DNA from: an uncultured Clostridia bacterium
GTDB taxonomy: Bacteria; Bacillota; Clostridia; Oscillospirales; Ruminococcaceae
DNA: 13,507 nucleotides
Direction of reading: 5' to 3'
NCBI GenBank assembly: GCA_947175655.1
Contig: CAMWNQ010000033.1
Span: forward strand, 1 to 13,507
Each line of letters begins with the position of its first letter. Positions within the stretch are counted from its first letter, which is position 1. Below the pieces are notes generated by a model. It had not been told where the DNA came from, did no database searches, and saw only the letters and a program-made list of their open reading frames with translations. A program made the translations under genes and the position numbers. Below, piece by piece: positions 6,385 to 13,507 of the stretch.

Positions 6385-6930
6385 TTAGTCCTGAATTTCA
6401 ATGAACTGGAAATTCAAATCAGCGTTAGGACCGTTGGGATCATAAATACTGCTTTTGCCTTCAACAATCTCTTTAGTTGAATATTTATTTGCATTCATAT
6501 CAGCCATTGCTTCCTCATCAACCGGTGCACCATCCTTTATAGGATTACCATAGGCATCTCTTTTTACTTGCCCAGTAATAGAATCAATTTCAAATTTCTG
6601 AACCTTAACTTTAGTAGGATTGGATTCATCGCCAAAGAATACTTTAACTTCTATATTATCAGGAGTTACTACATATTCATTATGTGCATCATCCTCATAA
6701 TAGAACTTATCCATTACAGTATCGCCATCAGTATCTTTTTTTATTATATTTTTTGAAGCAGCATATGGAGCCTGAATAGTCATCTTCTTACTAAGTTTAC
6801 TGGAAGCTCTTGTTGTACTATCAACAACCCTTCCTATACCAAGGAGAATAACACCAAGCATAGAAAAAATTGCCATAGAGATAATTACTTCAACAAGAGT
6901 CATACCTTTAAGTTTTTTTCTTTTTTTCAC
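6385..6930 (-). CDS. Minor pilin (prepilin, PilV/GspI-like), 181 residues, GTG start
   Basis: The leader (M)KKRKKLKG is followed by MTLVEVIISMAIFSMLGVILLG. The peptidase should cut after Gly9, leaving Met at +1 and Glu at +5. The longest frame begins at an ATG at 6981 inside the upstream gene, which would add an untypical 17-residue extension. Instead a GTG at 6930 has GGAG (6943-6940) nine bases upstream and gives a normal leader. The ATG at 6939 directly abuts that GGAG and is too close to use it. The head region contains DTDGDTVMD (66-74), nearly identical to the calcium-binding core of thrombospondin type 3 repeats. It also carries RDAYGNP, a turn motif shared with neighbouring subunits. 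The gene follows the giant subunit by 13 bases and precedes the next prepilin by 14. Its role is most likely in the minor pilin tip complex. Confidence 0.85.
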   Translation of the reverse strand: MKKRKKLKGMTLVEVIISMAIFSMLGVILLGIGRVVDSTTRASSKLSKKMTIQAPYAASKNIIKKDTDGDTVMDKFYYEDDAHNEYVVTPDNIEVKVFFGDESNPTKVKVQKFEIDSITGQVKRDAYGNPIKDGAPVDEEAMADMNANKYSTKEIVEGKSSIYDPNGPNADLNFQFIEIQD

Positions 6931-6939
6931 GAGTGTCAT

Positions 6940-6943
6940 CTCC
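6940..6943 (-). promoter_or_regulatory. Ribosome binding site that sets the GTG start at 6930
   Basis: The minus strand reads TAAGGAG, where TAA (6946-6944) is the stop of the giant subunit and GGAG is 9 bases before the GTG. Stop and ribosome binding site are directly joined, which suggests translational coupling. Confidence 0.65.
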
Positions 6944-9664
6944 TTAATATACATCATAGTACATAATAGTCCATGATTCATCTAAAGTATTATTGAATAT
7001 AACAGGGTCAGCCGAACTTCCATTATCAACATCAAGAATATTGAAATTATTATTTGTTTTAGCACCGCCGAATAATCCTGAACCTATCCAAGAAGGGTTC
7101 TTAGATTCTCCATAGTAATTTACTGAATATTTACCACTGCTTACAGGTACATTCAATGTGGAATAAGGCATTCTTGCTGTACCAACAAAAGTAATATTGT
7201 TTGTAGAATTAATTGATGAACCCGCTTCACCGTACCAGTTTACATTAACTTTAGTATTTTCATCTATTGTACAGCCTGCATAAACCTGACTTGTTTCTAT
7301 ATTCATTTTAGCCATAGAGAGAGTACCCTTTATAAAGAAATTAACTGTACCACCCTGACTGTCATCAATATATATTTTATGGTCTCTGTCGCCTACGCTG
7401 AGATTATCAAGAACTACCCATAAAGTATTTTTACCAGGTTTAATAGTGATATCAAGATTTTTTCCGCTTGTATCACCGCCACCCTGTAAAATAGTGTTCT
7501 TATCAATAACCATAGTACCTTCAGCCTTTACTTCTTCAAAGCCATCTGTACCACCTGGTACTGCTGTATAATAAACGCTAGGGTCGAAAGAACCTGTATA
7601 TCCGATTTTTTCGTGCATTTCCTGTAAAGAGGTTACAATTTTATTTTTAGTATCAATTGCAGGAGTTCCGTCCGGATTAATAGCAGTTATAGCTTCCTTG
7701 GTCATATTTGAAGGATAGATTGAACCGTTTACAGCTATATAATCAGAAGCAGGATGAACACCAGTGTAAGCATCTGATTCGGTTGTAAGAGTTCCATCAG
7801 GTTTATAATAGAATATGGAAGTAAGTTCTGTAGTTACTTCATAAGTATCACTACCATCAAAATTTACTTTTGTATAGTATTCAGGAGTGATTACTGTTAT
7901 TGATGATTCATCAACTTCAACATTATTTACAGTATCCCAGTAATAGTATTCATTATCAGTCATTTCTGCCGGATTTCCTTCAGCATTTAACATAAGATTT
8001 CCGTCAGAATCAGCCTTTGCATAATATCCACTGTCATACTTATCCAGAGTATACGGGTCATCGTGATAAATATTACCAAATATATCAAATCTGTATCCTC
8101 TTGCAATTTCATCAGCATTCATCTGGAATGAAATATCTGTACCTTTGAAATTATATTGATACCACTGATTTTCTTCATAACAATTTCCTGCATTATCATA
8201 GTATGTAACTTTTGCATTTCTGGTATTGCCATCTCTGTCAATCCAGCCCCAGCCTTCATCTCCTGGCTGTTCAGAGTCATATACTTCATAGTTGGCAGAA
8301 TCATAATCATAATGAATGTTATTAACTTTCTGATATTGAGGATCTATAGAAACAGTAGCTTCATGTTTGATATTATCCAATGTTGATACAGTATACCCAG
8401 GTTTTAAAGTAGGTGTAAAACCATTATAATTTTTAGCATAAATTTTACCACCTATTGTAAATGGAGCATTAAGATTTAAAGTTTCACCTACAACGAGGTC
8501 GCCTGTAATATTTACACCATTTCCGATAGTAACATCGCCTTCGACACGAACATCACCATCAATAGTAACATTTGCAAGTTCAAGATTACCCTTTGAATAA
8601 ATATTACCACCTGTTGAATTGAACTGTGTATCGCCTTTTTGTACAAGGGATGCAGTCCAAGAGCTTAATTTTGTAGAATTTACAGTTATCTTACTATTAG
8701 AACTTGAATCCATAAGATACAAGTCAGCACCATCAAGAGACATAGCCTTGTCATCTGTAGTAAATGAATTGCAGAATATATTATAAGGTAACTGATTAAT
8801 TGAAGATTTTACATCAATTTTACCACTAATATTGCCATCAACATATAAATATGGAATATCTTTCTGAACAAATTCATCTGTTGTCAAATCATAATCAGTA
8901 TCGATTTCAAAATTATTCTCAATGTCAAGATTTCCCATAATAATTGTATTTGTATTTTTTTCAGAAACATTAATTTTAATATCATTACCTGATACACTTA
9001 AATTTCCGTTTACAAAAGTGGAATCAGTATCAATTCTAGTTCCATTCTTTAAGCTGTATGTCTGTTTTACGGCATCAATAAGACCCATTGCAAGTTCACC
9101 GGAGTAAAAACCTTCAGTAGAATCAGGCATCATACCACCAGCAGTTTTAAATCCCTTAACAGAGGTAACTTTAGGTTCATCAGGAGATTTTTTTCTTATA
9201 TAAGCTGCAACTGTGCTTTCTTCACCACCGAGAAGAGCAGTAGCATTAACTTTTATAATCTGTTGTTCTTCCCACTTGTTTTTCTTTTCATTAAAAATAT
9301 AAGTATCATCGATATATTCGATAGTGATTTTATCTGCCTGCCAGTTTCCGGAAGCATCATAATATCCGATTCTGCCAAGAGAAGAGTCATTGATTTTAAC
9401 AGAAGGCGTAAGCACATCAGTTTTATTCATATTAACAATCATTTGAGCTACGCCATCATTTCTTGCCATTGCCTCCGCAAAACTGTCAATAGCTGCACGA
9501 GCTGTATATTCGGTCTGTGAGGAGGCATAATTCTTATGAGCCCTGTTGCTGGCAGAAGTTGCCAGCACCAATGTACTCGTAAGGAAAATGATAAGGAGCG
9601 ACATTACAGATATAACTGTAAAAAGCACCGTACCTTTAAGCTTGGGTCTGGAGCGTCTTTTCAT
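6944..9664 (-). CDS. Giant minor pilin-like surface protein (PilX/GspK-like N-terminus, beta-solenoid body), 906 residues
   Basis: The N-terminus MKRRSRPKLKG is followed by TVLFTVISVMSLLIIFLTS and resembles a class III leader. Cleavage after Gly would leave Thr at +1 and no Glu at +5, as in GspK/PilX-like tip pilins, where that Glu may be missing. A helical stem runs to about residue 80. Residues ~215-411 have short repeats of the NGNLSVSGNDIKI, DGDVRVEGDVTIGNGVNI and GDLVVGETLNL kind, typical of a beta-solenoid. Residues ~440-640 are rich in Tyr, Asp, Asn and Gly with repeated G-N turns. Residues ~725-885 are again beta-rich (KGTLSMAKMNIETSQVYAGC). The ATG at 9664 has AAAGGTGGT eight bases upstream, whereas the GTG at 9676 lies within that site. 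At 906 residues it is several times a normal minor pilin. A tip adhesin role is inferred from length, fold pattern and operon position; I recognise no named binding domain. Confidence 0.8.
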   Translation of the reverse strand: MKRRSRPKLKGTVLFTVISVMSLLIIFLTSTLVLATSASNRAHKNYASSQTEYTARAAIDSFAEAMARNDGVAQMIVNMNKTDVLTPSVKINDSSLGRIGYYDASGNWQADKITIEYIDDTYIFNEKKNKWEEQQIIKVNATALLGGEESTVAAYIRKKSPDEPKVTSVKGFKTAGGMMPDSTEGFYSGELAMGLIDAVKQTYSLKNGTRIDTDSTFVNGNLSVSGNDIKINVSEKNTNTIIMGNLDIENNFEIDTDYDLTTDEFVQKDIPYLYVDGNISGKIDVKSSINQLPYNIFCNSFTTDDKAMSLDGADLYLMDSSSNSKITVNSTKLSSWTASLVQKGDTQFNSTGGNIYSKGNLELANVTIDGDVRVEGDVTIGNGVNITGDLVVGETLNLNAPFTIGGKIYAKNYNGFTPTLKPGYTVSTLDNIKHEATVSIDPQYQKVNNIHYDYDSANYEVYDSEQPGDEGWGWIDRDGNTRNAKVTYYDNAGNCYEENQWYQYNFKGTDISFQMNADEIARGYRFDIFGNIYHDDPYTLDKYDSGYYAKADSDGNLMLNAEGNPAEMTDNEYYYWDTVNNVEVDESSITVITPEYYTKVNFDGSDTYEVTTELTSIFYYKPDGTLTTESDAYTGVHPASDYIAVNGSIYPSNMTKEAITAINPDGTPAIDTKNKIVTSLQEMHEKIGYTGSFDPSVYYTAVPGGTDGFEEVKAEGTMVIDKNTILQGGGDTSGKNLDITIKPGKNTLWVVLDNLSVGDRDHKIYIDDSQGGTVNFFIKGTLSMAKMNIETSQVYAGCTIDENTKVNVNWYGEAGSSINSTNNITFVGTARMPYSTLNVPVSSGKYSVNYYGESKNPSWIGSGLFGGAKTNNNFNILDVDNGSSADPVIFNNTLDESWTIMYYDVY

Positions 9665-9671
9665 TTTTCTT

Positions 9672-9680
9672 ACCACCTTT
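9672..9680 (-). promoter_or_regulatory. Ribosome binding site that sets the start of the giant subunit
   Basis: AAAGGTGGT on the minus strand is followed by 7 bases and the ATG at 9664. The in-frame GTG at 9676-9674 is part of this site, so it is unlikely to be the start. Confidence 0.65.
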
Positions 9681-9712
9681 CAATCGCAAGTAAAAAAAGT
9701 AGATTAAACGAC

Positions 9713-10504
9713 TCAATTAAAATTTGGTTCATCAAGGTTATAAACAGAATAGATATTTATAACTATAGTAGCAGTTGTAACTCCGACATTTTTTCCTGAT
9801 GAATCTTTTTGAGTTTCTACATTCTCTTTCATTTTACCTGTTTCAAAATCAACACCAAAATCTGTATCTACAATCTGAACTGATTCAATATTGATAGATT
9901 TATTAAGCTTATTGATTTCTTCCATAAACTTCCAAAGATTTTCTTTTGTAGCCTTAACATTTACACCATACTGCTGAACATAAAGATTTTCCTTTGGTCT
10001 GAGTGCAAGAGCAGTACTTTCAGCCTTTTTTCTAAGAATTTCCATTGAATAATTGTTATTCAAATCGGCAAGGTCAAGAATAGCTGTAACAGGAACAACT
10101 GGAGTATAGCAATAGTAGCCTAACTGTGCATCACTGAGTTTTCCTACTTCAAGATTCATAATCTTAACATTGGACTTGTCAATAACTTCCTGCATAAATT
10201 TATCAACCTGATAAGGTTCAACAAAACCTGATAAAGTACCTTCAGCAAAATCATTTCCAGTATAGAAATTAGCAGAAATCTTATCAGCATCAGCCTTTAT
10301 ATTTTTAATATCCTTTTCAAGTTCAGGAATCTGCTGAATTTTTTCATCAAGTCCATCCCATTCAGCCTGAACAGCATCACGCTGGTCAGTATTTGATTTT
10401 ATATCTTTATATTTAGGTTTTATAAGTCCAAAAAATCCTGCTATAAGAATTACAGCGCCAATTAAAACAAGTAAAACAACTCGTTCTCTATAATTTAATT
10501 TCAT
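9713..10504 (-). CDS. pilO: Type IV pilus inner-membrane assembly protein PilO-like
   Basis: This 263-residue protein has a short basic cytoplasmic start, MKLNYRER, one membrane segment (about 9-28), a charged coiled-coil region (about 32-78) and a mixed alpha/beta C-terminal part (about 95-255). That is the PilO architecture, and the outer half should form a ferredoxin-like fold. PilO pairs with PilN to align PilC and the motor. Primary sequence conservation in this family is low, so the call rests on architecture and gene order: it starts only 2 bases after the pilMN stop (TAATTATG), with its GGGGAGG site inside the pilMN end. The C-terminus includes a hydrophilic insertion (about 218-240). 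Two asparagines flank its final Phe, and a TGA stop follows. A 48-base gap then leads to the giant subunit. Confidence 0.82.
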   Translation of the reverse strand: MKLNYRERVVLLVLIGAVILIAGFFGLIKPKYKDIKSNTDQRDAVQAEWDGLDEKIQQIPELEKDIKNIKADADKISANFYTGNDFAEGTLSGFVEPYQVDKFMQEVIDKSNVKIMNLEVGKLSDAQLGYYCYTPVVPVTAILDLADLNNNYSMEILRKKAESTALALRPKENLYVQQYGVNVKATKENLWKFMEEINKLNKSINIESVQIVDTDFGVDFETGKMKENVETQKDSSGKNVGVTTATIVINIYSVYNLDEPNFN

Positions 10505-10506
10505 AA

Positions 10507-12192
10507 TTATTCAGCCTCCCCTGATTCAGTATCTTCGTCAGCAGTTGTCGTAGCATTAGGGTCAAATATGGATTTTTCACTATTAAGATGAACATCGATG
10601 GTAAAAGCAACCTTGGAAGTTGTCTTTCCAGTACCTCTTGTAGTAACAATTTCACCCGTAGCAGGATTAACAGTCTGTGTTCCTTGGTCTTTCTGTTCTG
10701 TAACAACATATCCAGAATAGCTTGCATAAGCAAAATAATCAGATTCAAAAAGCTTTTCAACAAATTCAGCCGGAAGTTTCTGAGAAGGCTTATCAACACC
10801 ATCACACTGAACTCTGAAATTTATTTTACCACTTGAATACTGAGGATTGATTATATGAATTTTTTCTATTTTAGGGTCAAGACTTGCACCAACTTTATCG
10901 ACAATCTTCTGAAGTTCATCATATTTTTCACCAAGTATAACAGGCTGTGAATCCATAGCATCATTAAGATTGGAAATAGATGAAAGATAAGCAGAAACAT
11001 CAGCTTTCATATTTGTATAGTTATCAAATTTTGTAAGCATTTCAGCGGTTTCAGGAGAATTTATCTTTGCCTGAATATCTTCAATATCGCTTTCAATTTT
11101 TCCGTTTATACCACTGAGAACTCCCCAGGCAATACCAACAACAGCAGCACAGGCAACTGTAACACCAAGAAGGAAATATTTATATGTACTGTTTGATTTG
11201 ATTTTGTTGTTATTTACGTTATCAGTTTCAAGAAGATTGATTCTTTCAGTTTCCTTATTACGCTTGAACATTGCACCGATAGCATTTGCAAAAAGTTCAA
11301 ATTTAAGATTGTCATATCCGTGAATCTGAGGAGGAGCAGTAAGAGTATCACCATTCAAATCCATTTCAGACATCTTGTCAATAAGACGTTTATAATAAGC
11401 ATTGTCGCCTATTTCACCATAAAATATGATATTTTCAACAATTTCACCGGTATTACGGCTTCTCTGGAACTGAAGCATACGATAGATATTCTCTACAACA
11501 GCTTCAAATACATAGTCTTCAGAATCATCATAGTCTTCAGCAGAAATTGAAGCAAATCTTGAGAATGCAAGCTGACAGTCACCATTTTTACCTCTTTTTT
11601 CATAAAGGTTAAGGCTTATGAAGTTCTTGTCAATCTGAACCGCAAGCAAAGGCATCTTATTCTTGATTTTTGTATCAGCAAGAAGAAGCTTTGTAATACA
11701 GTTACAGCCAATCATAACTGATTTAAGGGAAATTTCAAGCATCTGGAAAACTTGCTTATAAGAGTCTATAATCTCATATGGACAAGCTGTTGCAAGAACA
11801 GTTACAAGATTTTCCTGACTTTGACTTTCTTCTTCGGAATCTCCAACTATAATATATGAAACTGAATAGGAATCATCAATTCCGAGAGCGTCCTGCATTT
11901 CCTTTTTTACATTTTTTTCAAATTCCTGTTCCTTAGCCTTTTCGAGCTGGAGCTCCTTGAATATGGTAAGGTTTGAAGAAATACTTACAATAGCATCCTT
12001 ATCAGCCATTTTGTTGGATTTAAGGACATTGTTAACCATCATAGCTACTTTGGCAATATCCTTAACGTGACCATTTATAATAAGACCTTCTTCAAGTTCA
12101 AGTGTTGCAGCAGAACTGATACGGATTTTATTACCGCTTTCAGTACCTTTAATAATTCGTATATTTCTATCAGTAATATCAAATGACAGCAT
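10507..12192 (-). CDS. pilMN: Natural PilM-PilN fusion, 561 residues
   Basis: Residues 1 to about 312 form a PilM-like actin-fold ATPase domain, beginning LSFDITDRNIRIIKG, with later strands such as LLAVQIDKNFISLNLY (182-197) and NIIFYGEIGD (254-263). PilN follows without a stop: ERINLLETD (316-324) is the short N-terminal peptide by which PilN normally docks in the PilM groove. Next come a basic linker, one membrane segment (about 339-360), a coiled coil (about 362-435) and an outer alpha/beta domain (about 440-537), then an acidic Thr/Glu-rich tail. The protein thus spans the membrane with PilM inside and PilN outside, linking the cytoplasmic motor to PilO. Such fusions are known in clostridial T4P clusters. 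The start has AAAGGTGG nine bases upstream, 24 bases after the pilC stop. Residues ~497-525, before the last strand, are a Thr/Gly/Gln-rich loop. Confidence 0.9.
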   Translation of the reverse strand: MLSFDITDRNIRIIKGTESGNKIRISSAATLELEEGLIINGHVKDIAKVAMMVNNVLKSNKMADKDAIVSISSNLTIFKELQLEKAKEQEFEKNVKKEMQDALGIDDSYSVSYIIVGDSEEESQSQENLVTVLATACPYEIIDSYKQVFQMLEISLKSVMIGCNCITKLLLADTKIKNKMPLLAVQIDKNFISLNLYEKRGKNGDCQLAFSRFASISAEDYDDSEDYVFEAVVENIYRMLQFQRSRNTGEIVENIIFYGEIGDNAYYKRLIDKMSEMDLNGDTLTAPPQIHGYDNLKFELFANAIGAMFKRNKETERINLLETDNVNNNKIKSNSTYKYFLLGVTVACAAVVGIAWGVLSGINGKIESDIEDIQAKINSPETAEMLTKFDNYTNMKADVSAYLSSISNLNDAMDSQPVILGEKYDELQKIVDKVGASLDPKIEKIHIINPQYSSGKINFRVQCDGVDKPSQKLPAEFVEKLFESDYFAYASYSGYVVTEQKDQGTQTVNPATGEIVTTRGTGKTTSKVAFTIDVHLNSEKSIFDPNATTTADEDTESGEAE

Positions 12193-12216
12193 TTGTGTAA
12201 TCCACCTTTCAATTTT

Positions 12217-13410
12217 TTATTGAATATTCTCGAATGAACCATAAAGTGCTGGGAATACAGCCATAAGTACCATACATACAACGACACCCATAAAGATAAT
12301 AGCTACAGGTTCGATAAGATGTACAAGGCTCTGTACCGCTGAATCTGCTTCTTCTTCGTAATAATCTGACGCTTTTTCAAGAATGCTGTCCAAAGCACCT
12401 GATTCTTCACCTACATAGATGAGAGAACAGAACATTGATTCAAATATTTCAGTTCTCTGTACTGATGCTGACAGTGTTTCACCCTGCTTTACTTCATCAA
12501 CAACAGTTTTAAAACGTTCACTTATATAACTGTTTCCGAGAATATCAGCTGCCCTTTGAATACATTCAACCATAGGAATACCGCTTGAATAGAGAGAACA
12601 GAAAGTTCTGGCAAAACGGCTGGTATAGATAGTAACCATAAGAGGACCTACAGAAGGCATTGTAACAAGCATACGGTCAAATTTAAGTCTGACACTTTCA
12701 ATCTTGAGAGCATAGTTTATACCAAATATAATAGCGGCAATAACAGCAATAAGTATATACCATTTGCTAATAATAAAGTCACTGATATTCATCATAACCC
12801 TTGTAAGAGCAGGGATATCTTCAGGATTATCAAACATATCAGCAAAAGTCGGAATAATAAACGTAAACATAATAATTACAATGGCAACACACAAAACCAT
12901 AAGTATAGCCGGATACATCATAGAACTTTTAATAGTGTTATGCATTTTATTTTCCTTGTCATAATGAGCCGACATTCTCTGCATTATGACATCAAGAGAA
13001 CCGCTGGCTTCACCAGCAGCTACCATTGAAATTAGGAACTGAGGAAAAACGCCTTTGTAGATTTCAAGTGATGCTGAAAAAGACTCACCTTTCTGAACGT
13101 TTTCATAGATATCACGCCAGATAATCTTTGCTGATTCTTTTTCCTGTTCCTTGCACAAAATATCCAGAGCCTTAACAAGAGTAAGTCCTGACGTAAGCAT
13201 AGCACTGAGCTGACGACAGTTGAATGATAACTCCTTAGTGGTAAATTTGTGCATAGTTTTTGAATTTGCTGAATCGGTTTCCTTATAGCTTTTAGAAGTA
13301 AGACCTTTTTCACGTAATTTTGCAAGAAATTCTTTTTCATCTGAAGCTGTCATAGTGCCTTTGACAGTTTTGCCTTTTGAGTCCTGAGCTGTGTAAGAAA
13401 AACTCTTCAT
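12217..13410 (-). CDS. pilC: Type IV pilus platform protein PilC (GspF family)
   Basis: This 397-residue polytopic membrane protein has the standard length and two tandem GspF domains. The first (about 62-190) carries GEASGSLD (133-140) and the second (about 265-390) carries GEESGALD (334-341). Membrane segments lie at about 165-190, 215-236 and 367-390, with cytoplasmic domains before and between them. The opening FSYTAQDSKGKTVKGTM is the common N-terminal strand pair of the family. PilC sits in the membrane above the PilB or PilT hexamer and passes ATPase rotation on to pilin subunits. GGAGGTGG lies 8 bases before the ATG. It is the first operon gene visible here. I cannot tell whether the operon begins with it, since only 97 bases lie upstream. 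Confidence 0.95.
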   Translation of the reverse strand: MKSFSYTAQDSKGKTVKGTMTASDEKEFLAKLREKGLTSKSYKETDSANSKTMHKFTTKELSFNCRQLSAMLTSGLTLVKALDILCKEQEKESAKIIWRDIYENVQKGESFSASLEIYKGVFPQFLISMVAAGEASGSLDVIMQRMSAHYDKENKMHNTIKSSMMYPAILMVLCVAIVIIMFTFIIPTFADMFDNPEDIPALTRVMMNISDFIISKWYILIAVIAAIIFGINYALKIESVRLKFDRMLVTMPSVGPLMVTIYTSRFARTFCSLYSSGIPMVECIQRAADILGNSYISERFKTVVDEVKQGETLSASVQRTEIFESMFCSLIYVGEESGALDSILEKASDYYEEEADSAVQSLVHLIEPVAIIFMGVVVCMVLMAVFPALYGSFENIQ

Positions 13411-13507
13411 TAAATAACCACCTCCATAAAAATAAATAGAATTAACAGGGTAAGAGCATAATACTCCAATAATAACAATTATAACTGTCTCGTATACAAA
13501 TCTCCGA
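13411..13507. other. Non-coding region upstream of pilC (to window edge)
   Basis: AT-rich, without an open frame that I can support. A perfect TATAAT occurs on the minus strand at 13483-13478, but the sequence 17 bases upstream of it (CGGAGA) is a poor -35 box and no extended -10 precedes it. A promoter for the pilC operon may lie here or beyond the edge. Confidence 0.3.

Noticed and set aside
6931..6981. ATG start at 6981 for the 181-residue minor pilin
   Set aside because: It would overlap the upstream gene, lacks a ribosome binding site and adds a non-basic extension to a class III leader; the GTG at 6930 fits better.
10488..10805. Leu-rich frame of 105 codons overlapping the 3' part of pilMN
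   Set aside because: It lies in another frame of the same strand inside the PilN domain and shows no independent signals.

Overview
The window is a compact, nearly complete type IV pilus (T4P) assembly locus from a low-GC, single-membrane bacterium, most likely a member of the Clostridia (a Ruminococcus/Oscillospiraceae-like gut anaerobe is my best guess, from style rather than any marker gene). The AT-rich genes have strong GGAGG-type ribosome binding sites. There is no secretin (PilQ), PilP or PilF, as expected without an outer membrane. PilM and PilN are fused, as in clostridial T4P clusters such as that of Clostridioides difficile.

Layout. From the right edge, one operon runs on the minus strand: pilC (platform protein), pilMN (fused cytoplasmic actin-like and membrane subunits), pilO, a very large PilX/GspK-like minor pilin of about 906 residues, and two further class III prepilins. 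It ends at about 5340 in a strong bidirectional terminator. That terminator also ends the convergent plus-strand gene pilD (prepilin peptidase, 4461-5294). Across a 97-bp divergent promoter region from pilD, a second minus-strand unit starts: pilB (extension ATPase) and pilT (retraction ATPase). After a 268-bp gap with a near-consensus promoter comes the major pilin gene, then an intrinsic terminator, then a truncated S41-family C-terminal processing protease that runs off the left edge.

How it works together. PilD cleaves the Gly-(Phe/Met/Thr) junctions of the prepilins. PilC, PilMN and PilO form the inner assembly platform. PilB, which has an N-terminal MshEN-like domain that may bind cyclic di-GMP, drives extension, and PilT drives retraction. 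The major pilin builds the fibre, and the three minor pilins probably form its initiating tip. The 906-residue subunit has a predicted beta-solenoid and an unusual Gly/Asn/Tyr-rich middle, making it the best candidate for a tip adhesin.

Points of interest: the giant minor pilin; a 16-bp sequence shared exactly by the pilin leader and the pilB/pilD intergenic region; a 14-bp palindrome upstream of the pilin promoter; degenerate signature motifs in PilD and PilT; and probable starts for three genes (one a GTG) that lie downstream of the longest-ORF starts. I found no tRNA, rRNA, CRISPR array, insertion sequence or recognisable riboswitch. No wholly new system is evident; the novelty lies in details of a known machine.
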